A stretch of DNA of 22,257 nucleotides from Achromobacter sp. (GTDB lineage Bacteria; Pseudomonadota; Gammaproteobacteria; Burkholderiales; Burkholderiaceae_B): positions 547 to 22,803 of the forward strand of contig DMTA01000552.1 in assembly GCA_003454835.1 (NCBI GenBank). Reading direction: 5' to 3'. Positions 7,721 to 14,979 of the stretch are shown here, one piece after another. The translations under genes were made by a program, and so were the position numbers. How positions within the stretch are numbered: the first letter of the stretch is position 1; each line of letters opens with the position of its first letter. The notes beneath the pieces are model-generated. The model was not told the origin of the DNA, made no database searches, and was given only the letters and a program-made list of their open reading frames with translations.

Positions 7721-8737
7721 ATGAGCGCGGTAATGGATAATAGTGTGCCGCTTCCGCCCAGCGTGGCGGATTCCGTGACTACCGGCACGCCTTCGCCTAT
7801 GAAGCAAACAAAAAACGCGCTGATGGATGCGCTGTTCAAGAATCTGACCCGCCTGTTCGCCTTCCTGGTGTTCATTCTTCTAGCGGCGATTCTCATCTCC
7901 CTCATCTACGGCAGCCGCGAATCGCTGGCCAAATATGGCCTGTCGTTCCTGTGGCTCAATGACTGGGACCCGGTCAACTCCAATTACGGCGCCGTCGTGC
8001 CGATCATCGGCACGTTGCTGACGTCCGCGATCGCGCTGATCATCGCCGTGCCGGTGTCCTTCGGCATCGCCATCTTCCTGACCGAACTCTCCCCGACCTG
8101 GCTGCGCCGCCCGCTGGGCACCGCCATCGAAATGCTGGCGGCCATCCCGTCCATCATCTACGGCATGTGGGGCCTGTTCGTCTTCGTGCCGGTGTTCCAG
8201 CAGTACGTGCAGCCCTTCATGATCGCCACGCTGGGCAGCGTGCCCATCATCGGCGGCCTGTTCGCGGGCCCCCCGTTCGGCATCGGCATCTTCACCGCCG
8301 GCCTGATCCTCTCGATCATGATCATCCCGTTCATCGCCGCGGTGATGCGCGACGTGTTCGAACTGGTCCCCGCGATGCTCAAGGAATCGGCCTACGGCCT
8401 GGGCAGCACGACCTGGGAAGTGATGTGGCGCGTGGTGCTGCCCTTCACCAAGTCGGGCGTCATCGGCGGCATCATGCTCGGCCTGGGCCGCGCCCTGGGC
8501 GAGACCATGGCCGTGACCTTCGTTATCGGCAACGCCTTCAAGTGGTCCGGTTCGCTGTTCTCGCCCGGCAACTCCATCGCCTCGGCGCTCGCCAACGAAT
8601 TCAATGAGGCGGGCGGCATCCAGAAGGCGGCGCTGCTGGAACTGGGCCTGATCCTGTTCCTCATCACGACCATCGTGCTGGCCCTGGCCAAGACGCTGCT
8701 GGTCCGCCTGTCTGCCGGCGAAGGCAAGAAGACCTGA
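7721..8737 (+). CDS. pstC: Phosphate ABC transporter permease PstC
   Basis: This 338-residue inner-membrane permease forms the phosphate channel with PstA. The cytosolic N-terminus of about 40 residues is followed by a first membrane segment (about 45-63) and several later ones. The MetI-like coupling region [19 protein letters not shown] and the family signature [12 protein letters not shown] are present near the C-terminus. AAGGAA at 7707-7712 supports the start; a later in-frame ATG at 7799 is less well supported. It lies 100 bp after pstS, the widest gap in the operon, occupied by a hairpin, and 23 bp before pstA. Confidence 0.95.
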   Translation: MSAVMDNSVPLPPSVADSVTTGTPSPMKQTKNALMDALFKNLTRLFAFLVFILLAAILISLIYGSRESLAKYGLSFLWLNDWDPVNSNYGAVVPIIGTLLTSAIALIIAVPVSFGIAIFLTELSPTWLRRPLGTAIEMLAAIPSIIYGMWGLFVFVPVFQQYVQPFMIATLGSVPIIGGLFAGPPFGIGIFTAGLILSIMIIPFIAAVMRDVFELVPAMLKESAYGLGSTTWEVMWRVVLPFTKSGVIGGIMLGLGRALGETMAVTFVIGNAFKWSGSLFSPGNSIASALANEFNEAGGIQKAALLELGLILFLITTIVLALAKTLLVRLSAGEGKKT

Positions 8738-8760
8738 CGCCCGGAGCACAAGGAAAAATC

Positions 8761-9615
8761 ATGGCTGAATCCGTACTCAACATGCAGAACGGCATCTATC
8801 GCCGGCGCCGCGTGGTCAATCGCATCATGCTCGCCGTGTCGATGACGACGCTGGTCTTCGGACTGTTCTGGCTGTTCTGGATCATTCTCACGCTGCTGAT
8901 GAAGGGCGCGCCCGCGCTGTCGTACACGCTCTTCACCGAAATCACGCCGCCGCCGGGCCAGGCGGGCGGCTTGCTCAATGCCATTCTCGGCAGCGTGATG
9001 ATGGCGGGCGTCGGCACGCTGATCGGCACGCCGGTCGGCATCCTGGCCGGCACCTACCTGGCTGAATACGGCCAGCGCGGCTGGCTGGCGCCGGCCACGC
9101 GCTTCCTGAACGACGTGCTGCTGTCGGCCCCGTCCATCATCATCGGCCTGTTCATTTATGCCGTGTATGTGGCGCAGGTCGGGCATTACTCGGGTTGGGC
9201 CGGCGCTATCGCGCTGTCCATCCTGGTGATCCCGGTCGTGGTCCGCACCACCGACAACATGCTGCTGCTGGTGCCCAACAGCCTGCGCGAGGCGACCGCC
9301 GCGCTGGGCTGCCCGAAGTGGCGCATGATCACGCTGGTCTGCTATCGCGCCGCCAAGTCCGGCATCATCACCGGCGTGCTGCTCGCCATCGCCCGTATCT
9401 CCGGCGAAACCGCGCCGCTGCTGTTCACCGCGCTGTCGAATCAGTTCATGTCGCTGAACATGAACGGCCCGATGGCCAACCTGCCGGTCGTCATCTACCA
9501 ATACGCCGCCAGCCCCTTCAAGGACTGGAACAACCTGGCCTGGGCCGGCGCCACGCTGATCACGCTGCTGGTGTTGGGCATCAACATCATCGCCCGCAAC
9601 CTGTTCCGCAAATAA
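8761..9615 (+). CDS. pstA: Phosphate ABC transporter permease PstA
   Basis: This 284-residue protein is the second permease subunit of the Pst system in the inner membrane. A basic N-terminal segment RRRRVVNR precedes the first membrane span, and about six hydrophobic segments can be seen. The MetI-like coupling loop reads [20 protein letters not shown], and the PstA signature [14 protein letters not shown] follows it. CAAGGAAAAATC before the ATG is a good ribosome-binding site. The length and the order pstC-pstA-pstB are standard for the family. Confidence 0.95.
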   Translation: MAESVLNMQNGIYRRRRVVNRIMLAVSMTTLVFGLFWLFWIILTLLMKGAPALSYTLFTEITPPPGQAGGLLNAILGSVMMAGVGTLIGTPVGILAGTYLAEYGQRGWLAPATRFLNDVLLSAPSIIIGLFIYAVYVAQVGHYSGWAGAIALSILVIPVVVRTTDNMLLLVPNSLREATAALGCPKWRMITLVCYRAAKSGIITGVLLAIARISGETAPLLFTALSNQFMSLNMNGPMANLPVVIYQYAASPFKDWNNLAWAGATLITLLVLGINIIARNLFRK

Positions 9616-9627
9616 AGATCGCTTTGC

Positions 9628-9646
9628 CGGCGCGCCGGACGCGCCG
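9628..9646 (+). other. GC-rich hairpin between pstA and pstB
   Basis: CGGCGCG (9628-9634) pairs with CGCGCCG (9640-9646) across a 5-nt loop. The left arm overlaps the 12-bp palindrome CCGGCGCGCCGG (9627-9638), so two alternative folds exist. It lies 10 bases after the pstA stop and ends 18 bases before the pstB start, and has no T-tract. Confidence 0.5.
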
Positions 9647-9664
9647 ACAGCCAAGGGAAACCCA

Positions 9665-10441
9665 ATGGAAAACACCGCTACCGCAGTCAAGAACAAGCTC
9701 GAGGTCAAGAACCTGAACTTCTACTACGGCAAGTTCCACGCGATTCGCAATGTGAACATGTCGATCCAGGAGAAGAAGGTCACCGCCTTCATCGGCCCGT
9801 CGGGCTGCGGCAAGTCCACGCTGCTGCGCACGTTCAACCGCATGTTCGAGCTGTACCCCGGCCAGCGCGCCGAGGGCGAAATCCTGCTGGACGGCGACAA
9901 CCTGCTCACGGCCAAGACCGACATCTCGCTGATCCGCGCCAAGATCGGCATGGTCTTCCAGAAGCCCACGCCGTTCCCCATGAGCATCTACGACAACATC
10001 GCCTTCGGCGTGCGTCTGTTCGAACGCCTGTCGAAAGGCGAGATGGACGAGCGCGTGGAATGGGCGCTGAGCAAGGCCGCGCTGTGGAACGAAGTGAAGG
10101 ACAAGCTGCACCAGAGCGGCAACAGCCTGTCCGGCGGCCAGCAACAGCGTCTGTGCATCGCGCGCGGCGTGGCGATCAAGCCCGAAGTGCTGCTGCTGGA
10201 TGAGCCGTGCTCCGCGCTGGATCCCATCTCCACCGCCAAGATCGAAGAGCTGATCGCTGAACTGAAGAACGACTACACCGTCGTGATCGTGACGCACAAC
10301 ATGCAGCAGGCCGCGCGTTGCTCGGATTACACGGCTTATATGTATCTGGGCGAGCTCATGGAATTTGGGCAGACTGACCAGATCTTCGTTAAGCCGTCGC
10401 GCAAGGAAACCGAAGACTACATCACGGGCCGATTCGGCTGA
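9665..10441 (+). CDS. pstB: Phosphate ABC transporter ATPase PstB
   Basis: This 258-residue cytosolic ATPase powers PstCA. It has the full ABC set: Walker [10 protein letters not shown] (44-52), Q-loop around Gln99 in [12 protein letters not shown], signature LSGGQQQR (155-162), Walker B VLLLDEP (175-181) and switch His211 in VTHNMQQA. The [11 protein letters not shown] segment is characteristic of PstB. AAGGGAAA before the ATG is the ribosome-binding site. In many bacteria phoU follows; here a terminator follows within 30 bases, so the Pho signalling adaptor must be encoded elsewhere if it exists. Confidence 0.97.
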   Translation: MENTATAVKNKLEVKNLNFYYGKFHAIRNVNMSIQEKKVTAFIGPSGCGKSTLLRTFNRMFELYPGQRAEGEILLDGDNLLTAKTDISLIRAKIGMVFQKPTPFPMSIYDNIAFGVRLFERLSKGEMDERVEWALSKAALWNEVKDKLHQSGNSLSGGQQQRLCIARGVAIKPEVLLLDEPCSALDPISTAKIEELIAELKNDYTVVIVTHNMQQAARCSDYTAYMYLGELMEFGQTDQIFVKPSRKETEDYITGRFG

Positions 10442-10468
10442 ACGCGATTCGTCATGCGGTGCCGGAAG

Positions 10469-10494
10469 CGGCGCGCCTGAGGCGCGCCGTTTTT
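10469..10494 (+). terminator. Rho-independent terminator of pstSCAB
   Basis: A perfect 9-bp stem CGGCGCGCC (10469-10477) / GGCGCGCCG (10481-10489) with loop TGA is followed by TTTTTCATTT. It closes the operon directly after pstB. Confidence 0.92.
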
Positions 10495-10638
10495 CATTTC
10501 GGCGGCGCTGGAGGCTTCATTGCCGCCAACGGCTCGGGCTGCCGGCTGTTTTGTTTGCTGACCGGGGTCGGTGGTCCGTTCAAGTAGCGGATTTTGTTAC
10601 GCGAGCGGGGGGCTCCACGGCCGTTGAGAGCTGCTTTC

Positions 10639-10647
10639 TGGTATAGT
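10639..10647 (+). promoter_or_regulatory. Extended -10 promoter of tRNA-Pro
   Basis: TGGTATAGT is an extended -10 (TGnTATAAT type; hexamer TATAGT at 10642-10647), ending 10 bases before the mature tRNA 5' end. No convincing -35 lies 17 bp upstream, which the TG extension could compensate. The preceding stretch 10495-10638 holds no supported gene. Confidence 0.5.
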
Positions 10648-10657
10648 TGCCACCCTT

Positions 10658-10734
10658 CGGGGCGTAGCGCAGCCTGGTAGCGCATCTGCTTTGGGAGCAG
10701 AGGGTCGTGAGTTCGAATCCCACCGCCCCGACCA
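10658..10734 (+). tRNA. tRNA-Pro(UGG)
   Basis: A 77-nt cloverleaf with encoded CCA. The acceptor stem is CGGGGCG/CGCCCCG with discriminator A. The D arm is GCGC/GCGC. The anticodon stem TCTGC/GCAGA encloses TTTGGGA, with anticodon TGG at 10692-10694. The T arm GTGAG/CCCAC encloses TTCGAAT. Four of five T-stem pairs are canonical; A52 faces C62. The UGG isoacceptor can read most or all proline codons by wobble. It is a stand-alone gene between the pst operon and a convergent catabolic operon. Confidence 0.97.
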
Positions 10735-10807
10735 ATATCCATGCGGGTCTCCGGATTTCCGCAGTGCAAGAAAAGGCGTCAGGTGGACCAAAAAGTGGAC
10801 TACCTGC

Positions 10808-10843
10808 AAAAAGGCCCCAAACTCATCGAGTATTGGGGCCTTT
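10808..10843. terminator. Bidirectional terminator between tRNA-Pro and the Bug operon
   Basis: GGCCCCAAACTC (10813-10824) pairs with GAGT-A-TTGGGGCC (10828-10840), with one bulged A and a 3-nt loop ATC, giving a stem of about 12 bp that A/T pairs extend. On the minus strand five Ts follow (10812-10808), an excellent intrinsic terminator for the Bug-receptor operon. On the plus strand TTTCT follows, adequate for tRNA-Pro. Bases 10735-10807 and 10844-10921 hold nothing else supported. Confidence 0.85.
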
Positions 10844-10921
10844 CTATTGGTCCGTCCGAGTCGCGATCAGGCTTCGGGCGTCTGAGCGCAGGCGTGTACG
10901 CGCGCGCTTCGTCCCTTCATC

Positions 10922-11902
10922 CTACTGACGCGGAATTTTCGCTTCTTCAATCAGCTTTTGCCATTGCGCATCGCTGCTCGCCACGAACTGCCCAAACGCG
11001 GCCGGCGAGGTGGGCGGGCTGACCTTCACGCCCAATTCCTTGAACCGTGCCTGGATTTCCGGCTTGGCCATGACGCGGCTGAACGCGGCGTTCAATGTCT
11101 GGACGATGGGTTCCGGCGTATTCGATGGCGCGAAAATTCCGGTCCAGAAGTAATAGTCCATCCCTTTGAGCTCCGGGGTTTCACCCGCCGACGCCAAGTC
11201 CGGGTTGCCGATGTCGCGGTCGTGGCTCATGACGCCCACGCCCGTCACACGCCCGCTTTTGATCAGTTCAAGCAGGGCCGGCAACCCAGACACCGCGATA
11301 TCCACATTCCCGCCGATGACATCGGTCGCGATTTTCGAGGCGCTCGCATAGGGAATGAAGGTAATGTCCGTACCCGTGGTGAGCTTGAAGCTCTCCATTG
11401 CGATAGCGGGCAGCGAGCCGACGCCCGTGGCGCCGTAGGTCAGCTTGCCCGGGTTTGCCTTGGCGCGAGCAATCAGGTCGCCGAACGATTTCACGCCGAG
11501 GTTCGGGTTCGCCACCACGCCAACGCCGCTCGTGCCCAGCGGTGCGACAGCGGCCAGGTCGCGGTAGGTGTATTTGGCCGACGATTGCAGGATGGGCGCG
11601 ATCACGACATCGGACACGATTCCCATCAGCACCGTGTACCCGTCGGGCTTGGCGTTGACGGCGCGCGTGACGCCGATGATGCCTCCGGCTCCCGCGACAT
11701 TTTCGATGACGACGGTCTGGCCCAGCTCGCGGCCCAGCTCGGGGGCGATGATGCGAGCGAACGTGTCGACCGAGCCTGCCGGCGCGTATCCCACGATTAG
11801 CTTGATGGGATGGGCGGGGTAGGCCTGCGCATGCGCCGCGCTCGTTCCTCCCAACACAAGGGCTCCCAGCAGCGCCGCGCTGGAAAGGGTTCGAATGTTC
11901 AT
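10922..11902 (-). CDS. Bug-family (tripartite tricarboxylate) periplasmic solute-binding protein
   Basis: This 326-residue receptor belongs to the Bug/TctC family, periplasmic proteins that mostly bind carboxylates and feed TctAB-type carriers or sense substrates. A Sec signal peptide MNIRTLSSAALLGALVLGG ends at AHA (residue 25). The mature protein begins with the family motif YPAHPIKLIVGYAPAGSVD, then AR and the repeat of alpha/beta lobes; GVGSLPAIAMESF is the second-lobe marker. The start is set by AGGAGA six bases upstream on the minus strand; a longer frame to 11950 lacks such support and would spoil the signal peptide. No tctA/tctB carrier is nearby, as usual for the many orphan Bug receptors of this group. 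It is 32 bp downstream of the hydrolase gene in one operon. The ligand is unknown. Confidence 0.9.
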   Translation of the reverse strand: MNIRTLSSAALLGALVLGGTSAAHAQAYPAHPIKLIVGYAPAGSVDTFARIIAPELGRELGQTVVIENVAGAGGIIGVTRAVNAKPDGYTVLMGIVSDVVIAPILQSSAKYTYRDLAAVAPLGTSGVGVVANPNLGVKSFGDLIARAKANPGKLTYGATGVGSLPAIAMESFKLTTGTDITFIPYASASKIATDVIGGNVDIAVSGLPALLELIKSGRVTGVGVMSHDRDIGNPDLASAGETPELKGMDYYFWTGIFAPSNTPEPIVQTLNAAFSRVMAKPEIQARFKELGVKVSPPTSPAAFGQFVASSDAQWQKLIEEAKIPRQ

Positions 11903-11934
11903 GGTTGTCTCCTGTTGTTTTCGTTCGTGTTTCT

Positions 11935-12885
11935 TCAGCTTTGCAGCCACTTCAGGACGCGTTGGAACACCTCGTCGCTATTGCGGTCCATCATCGGCAG
12001 ATGCGAATTGCCGGCAACACCGCTGGCGGGCAGGTCCAGCACCGTTATGTCGGCGCACCCCCGAATGGAATCCATATAACGTTCGGCTTGTTGGCGGTAG
12101 CCGACCCAATGCGAGCCCGATGCTTCGATGAAGTCGCCCCACACAACAAGATGCGGCGGTAGCGCTTCAATCGGCGCCGCTTGCGGCATACCGCCAGGTT
12201 CCACGCCCACCACCCGGCGCACCAAGCGTGGCCGGCGGCGCGCAATTTCGGCGGCAAAGCCCGCACCCTGGCTGTGGGCGACGATATGGCAATGTCCCAC
12301 CCTGTCGATCAACGCTTCATATGCCGCCAGGATCATGGACTCGTGGCCTGGCCAGCGCGGCACCCATTGATTGGCGAACGCGTCAAACGCCTCGGTGGGA
12401 AACTGTTGCCCTGCGTAGGCCTCTCGCCGCGGCGGGTCCGGGTCGTAGACGGGGCCAATGCGAAACGTCGTCCAGGCCTCGCGCTTGGTGCGAAAGACGG
12501 GCGCTTCGCGATAGACCTGCGGAAAGCGCGCCCATGACGACCGGCCCCTTTCCACTGCATCGCTGACCAGCACGTCGTAACCGGCGTCCAGGAATTTCCA
12601 CAGCCAGCCATTGCGGCCATCAGGAGTCGTTTCCCATGTGCAGCCGGTCATGCCCCCGCCATGCCACAGCAGCACCGGATCCGGATGCCGGGGCTGTGCC
12701 AGGCGGTACTCCTGGACATACATCTGCCCATAGACCTGCTCTCCGTTCGGGTTGACCTCGCGGGGCGATCCGTTCAGGACCATGCTGCGATATTCGACGG
12801 GCAGGCCTTCAAGCACGGCGGTTGCCCCGCCCACGAAGAAGCTGCTCATCGATTTCAGGAAAATGCCCTTGCCTTGTGGATTCAT
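11935..12885 (-). CDS. Alpha/beta-hydrolase, probable esterase
   Basis: This protein of about 316 residues has the alpha/beta-hydrolase layout. The oxyanion segment is LLWHGGGMTG (72-81), followed by TPDGRNGWLWKFLDAGYDVL. The nucleophile elbow AHSQGAG has Ser205, with Ala replacing the first Gly of GxSxG. A late histidine occurs in NSHLPMMD (His295). No signal peptide is visible, so it is probably cytosolic. The start is uncertain: ATG at 12885 leaves a normal 83-bp divergent spacer to the LysR gene, while ATG at 12913 would add nine residues. It is followed by a Bug receptor gene, suggesting that it hydrolyses an ester, lactone or related compound linked to the imported carboxylate. The substrate cannot be predicted. 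Confidence 0.82.
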   Translation of the reverse strand: MNPQGKGIFLKSMSSFFVGGATAVLEGLPVEYRSMVLNGSPREVNPNGEQVYGQMYVQEYRLAQPRHPDPVLLWHGGGMTGCTWETTPDGRNGWLWKFLDAGYDVLVSDAVERGRSSWARFPQVYREAPVFRTKREAWTTFRIGPVYDPDPPRREAYAGQQFPTEAFDAFANQWVPRWPGHESMILAAYEALIDRVGHCHIVAHSQGAGFAAEIARRRPRLVRRVVGVEPGGMPQAAPIEALPPHLVVWGDFIEASGSHWVGYRQQAERYMDSIRGCADITVLDLPASGVAGNSHLPMMDRNSDEVFQRVLKWLQS

Positions 12886-12927
12886 GATGGCTCGTCGAAG
12901 TGATGCCCGCATGTTCAAGCAGCGCGT

Positions 12928-12941
12928 ATAGTTACGTCTAT
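12928..12941. promoter_or_regulatory. Candidate LysR operator between hydrolase and lysR genes
   Basis: The dyad ATAG-N6-CTAT (12928-12941) lies in the 83-bp divergent spacer, followed by an AT-rich stretch up to the lysR start. LysR-type regulators usually bind such imperfect dyads near their own promoter. The dyad is short and untested. Confidence 0.35.
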
Positions 12942-12968
12942 CGAAAAAATTTCAACAATTATTGATCC

Positions 12969-13862
12969 ATGCGAATCAATTACGATCTCGAAGATATCCG
13001 CGCGTTCTGCTGCGTGGCGCGCATGGGCCAATACACATCGGCCGCCGCGCTGCTGTGCGTCACGACGTCAGCGTTGAGCCGGCGTATCGCAAAGCTGGAA
13101 TCGGAAATCGGCGGGCGTTTGTTTGAACGTACGACGCGCAGTGTGGTGCTGACCTCGATAGGCCGCGCGCTCTATGAGCGCGTGCTGCCCATCGTTACCC
13201 AGATGGACGCCAGCCTGACCGAGGCCGCCCGTCGCGCGCGGGGGCACGAAGGGACGCTGATGGTGAGCACGGTGGCCTCGGTAGGCTATTCGGTGCTGCC
13301 GAATGTGCTGCCCGAATTCTATGCACGGCATCCGCAGGTGTATCTTTCCATCCGCGACGGCAACGCTACCGTCACGACAGGACTGGTCGAAGAGCGTGAG
13401 GTGGAATTCGGCATCACTACGCCGGTGTCGTTCGGCCCCACGCTGGAGGCCGAACGCGTCGCCACCTATGGCTACAACCTGGTGTTTGCCGAGGGTTCTG
13501 CCCTGGCGCCACGCAGCCGCAAGCTGTCGTGGAAAAAGTTGCCTGGCCTGCCAGTAGTGGGGCTGAATCCGGTCAGTTCCACCCGGTTGCAGATCGATAG
13601 CGTCCTCAACGCTCGCGGGCTGGAGTTGCCCTGGACCATCGAGGTGGATCAGTTGGCCACCATGATCGGGCTGGTGCAGTCGGGCAATTTCGTGACCATC
13701 ATGCCGGCGTTGTTCGAAGCGCATGGTTATGGCCTGAAGTCGATTCCGGTGCTGGATCCCGACATCACGCGGGATGTGTACATCGTGCGCCGGCGTGACA
13801 GCACGCCGACGCCCCAAGGCCAGTATCTGATGGAACTCGTACGCGCGTACCTTGCGCGTTGA
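12969..13862 (+). CDS. LysR-family transcriptional regulator
   Basis: This 297-residue protein has the standard LTTR length. The N-terminal winged helix-turn-helix covers about residues 6-65, with DLEDIRAFCCVARMGQYTSA and SALSRRIAKLESEIGGRLFERTTR typical of the recognition region. A linker helix and a periplasmic-binding-protein-like effector domain (about 94-297) follow. It is divergent from the hydrolase-Bug operon, the usual arrangement for a regulator of the neighbouring catabolic genes. No clear ribosome-binding site precedes the ATG. The inducer is unknown, plausibly the ligand or hydrolysis product of the operon. Confidence 0.92.
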   Translation: MRINYDLEDIRAFCCVARMGQYTSAAALLCVTTSALSRRIAKLESEIGGRLFERTTRSVVLTSIGRALYERVLPIVTQMDASLTEAARRARGHEGTLMVSTVASVGYSVLPNVLPEFYARHPQVYLSIRDGNATVTTGLVEEREVEFGITTPVSFGPTLEAERVATYGYNLVFAEGSALAPRSRKLSWKKLPGLPVVGLNPVSSTRLQIDSVLNARGLELPWTIEVDQLATMIGLVQSGNFVTIMPALFEAHGYGLKSIPVLDPDITRDVYIVRRRDSTPTPQGQYLMELVRAYLAR

Positions 13863-14003
13863 AACACGGCTATAGCGCTCGGCGACTGACACATCGCGTT
13901 ACTTCGTTCGCTGCTGCCCTTGACGCTCGCGTGTTAGATATATCGCCGGGAGGTTCCGTTCGGCGTGCCGCCGGGCGCATTTCCCTTTTTTGAGGAGCTG
14001 ACC

Positions 14004-14468
14004 ATGAATACTGTTCACAAGATGAATGCTGTTCAAGTGCCTCTGGGAAGAGTTTCCGCGATCGTTTGCCTGGCGGGTCTCACGTGGGCCATGGGCGCAG
14101 CATACGCAGCCGACACCAGCGCTACCTCGCAAGCGCAGCATCAGCAGGATGTCGCGACCTGCAAGAGCGGCACCTCCGGCCAACCGCTGGAAACGTGCTT
14201 GCGCGAAGCCGCTGCGGCGCGTCAGGAACGCGAGCGGCAGAACTTGAGTGCGGAGAGCCCTGAGCAATTGCGGCAGAACGAGCTGGCACGCTGCAACCGT
14301 CTGCCCGAATCGCAGCGTGCAACCTGCGTGGCCAAAATGACCTCGCCCACGAATGTGCAGGGCAGCGTGCAGGGTGGCGGGGTCTTGCGTAAGAAAGAGA
14401 TCCAGGTGCCCGCCACTCCGGCGAATCCGGCTACGCCGGCCAGCAACGCACCGGCTCCGGCCCGTTGA
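14004..14468 (+). CDS. Secreted hypothetical protein with two cysteine pairs
   Basis: This 154-residue protein has a Sec signal peptide (hydrophobic 14-33, cleavage after AYA at residue 35). The mature part holds exactly four cysteines in two similar units: C53-X11-C65 in a Gln/Ala/Arg-rich helical region, and C97-X10-C108. They are joined by a charged helix rich in Arg and Glu. The tail contains a glycine patch (GSVQGGGVLRKK) and ends in an Ala/Pro-rich stretch (from about 135). The start at 14004 is set by GAGGAG seven bases upstream; an earlier frame to 13965 is unlikely. The cysteine units probably form two disulfides in the periplasm. The fold and role are not recognised. Confidence 0.75.
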   Translation: MNTVHKMNAVQVPLGRVSAIVCLAGLTWAMGAAYAADTSATSQAQHQQDVATCKSGTSGQPLETCLREAAAARQERERQNLSAESPEQLRQNELARCNRLPESQRATCVAKMTSPTNVQGSVQGGGVLRKKEIQVPATPANPATPASNAPAPAR

Positions 14469-14502
14469 ACGGTCCGTTGCAGAACGCACAAATGTGGTGA
14501 TT

Positions 14503-14535
14503 CGCAGCCACTCGAGAAATGCTCGCGTGGCTGCG
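14503..14535. terminator. Hairpin between two convergent small genes
   Basis: CGCAGCCAC (14503-14511) pairs with GTGGCTGCG (14527-14535), and inside it CGAG pairs with CTCG around a 5-nt loop. It lies 34 bases after one gene end and 22 bases after the other. Neither strand shows a strong T-tract, so it is a moderate bidirectional terminator at best. Confidence 0.5.
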
Positions 14536-14557
14536 TTGTCCGTGCGCGCGGGACTGC

Positions 14558-14824
14558 CTAAAACCGCTGGTCCTTGTCGAACGGCACCTCGGAATCGCTC
14601 GGACGTTCAAACGTCGGCGCTTCACCGTTCAAGTCGGCAATATGAATCTGCGCGAGGCGGGTCGCCTCTGCGATAGCGCCATGGGCGGAATGAAAACGCT
14701 CGTCGATGGCAATGCTCTCGGATGGCACACCGGCTATCGGTGAGATAAGCGTGTAGCCGATGCGCCATTCATCGCCGTCCCGCTCCGGCTGCGCGATCTG
14801 AAAGTCCCACTTGGCTGTTTGCAT
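14558..14824 (-). CDS. Hypothetical 88-residue protein
   Basis: The start at 14824 is supported by GGAGGA ending four bases before the ATG on the minus strand, the best ribosome-binding site in this half of the window. The acidic protein has no signal peptide or membrane segment. It begins MQTAKWDFQIAQPERD, continues with a predicted beta strand (EWRIGYTLISPI) and a helix (AHGAIAEATRLAQIHIADL), and ends in a charged, probably disordered tail. This resembles a small single-domain cytosolic protein. It is divergent from the flavodoxin-like gene across 155 bp. No family is recognised. Confidence 0.7.
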   Translation of the reverse strand: MQTAKWDFQIAQPERDGDEWRIGYTLISPIAGVPSESIAIDERFHSAHGAIAEATRLAQIHIADLNGEAPTFERPSDSEVPFDKDQRF

Positions 14825-14979
14825 AATTCCTCCGGTCGGTCGGTTCATCCTACTGCACTCGATGCGCGCTTGAAAGGTGTGACGCGCCCGCCAGTCATCG
14901 GCCAGGTGCAAGCCCTGCAGCAAACAGGCGGGCATGAGAGTTGCTGCCAGTCGGGGTTCATCTTCGCGGAGTCACTGCA

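Noticed and set aside
6556..7905. 449-codon minus-strand frame opposite pstS and the start of pstC
   Set aside because: It crosses two real genes and an intercistronic hairpin, and its translation is low-complexity.
10735..10800. Possible integration scar after tRNA-Pro, with GTGGAC repeated at 10783 and 10795
   Set aside because: No integrase gene and no second copy of the tRNA 3' end were seen; the repeat is only 6 bp.
10494..10809. Two minus-strand frames with GRWDSNSRPSAPKAD- and GGIRTHDPLLPKQ-like peptides
   Set aside because: These are the well-known spurious proteins read from the antisense strand of a tRNA gene.
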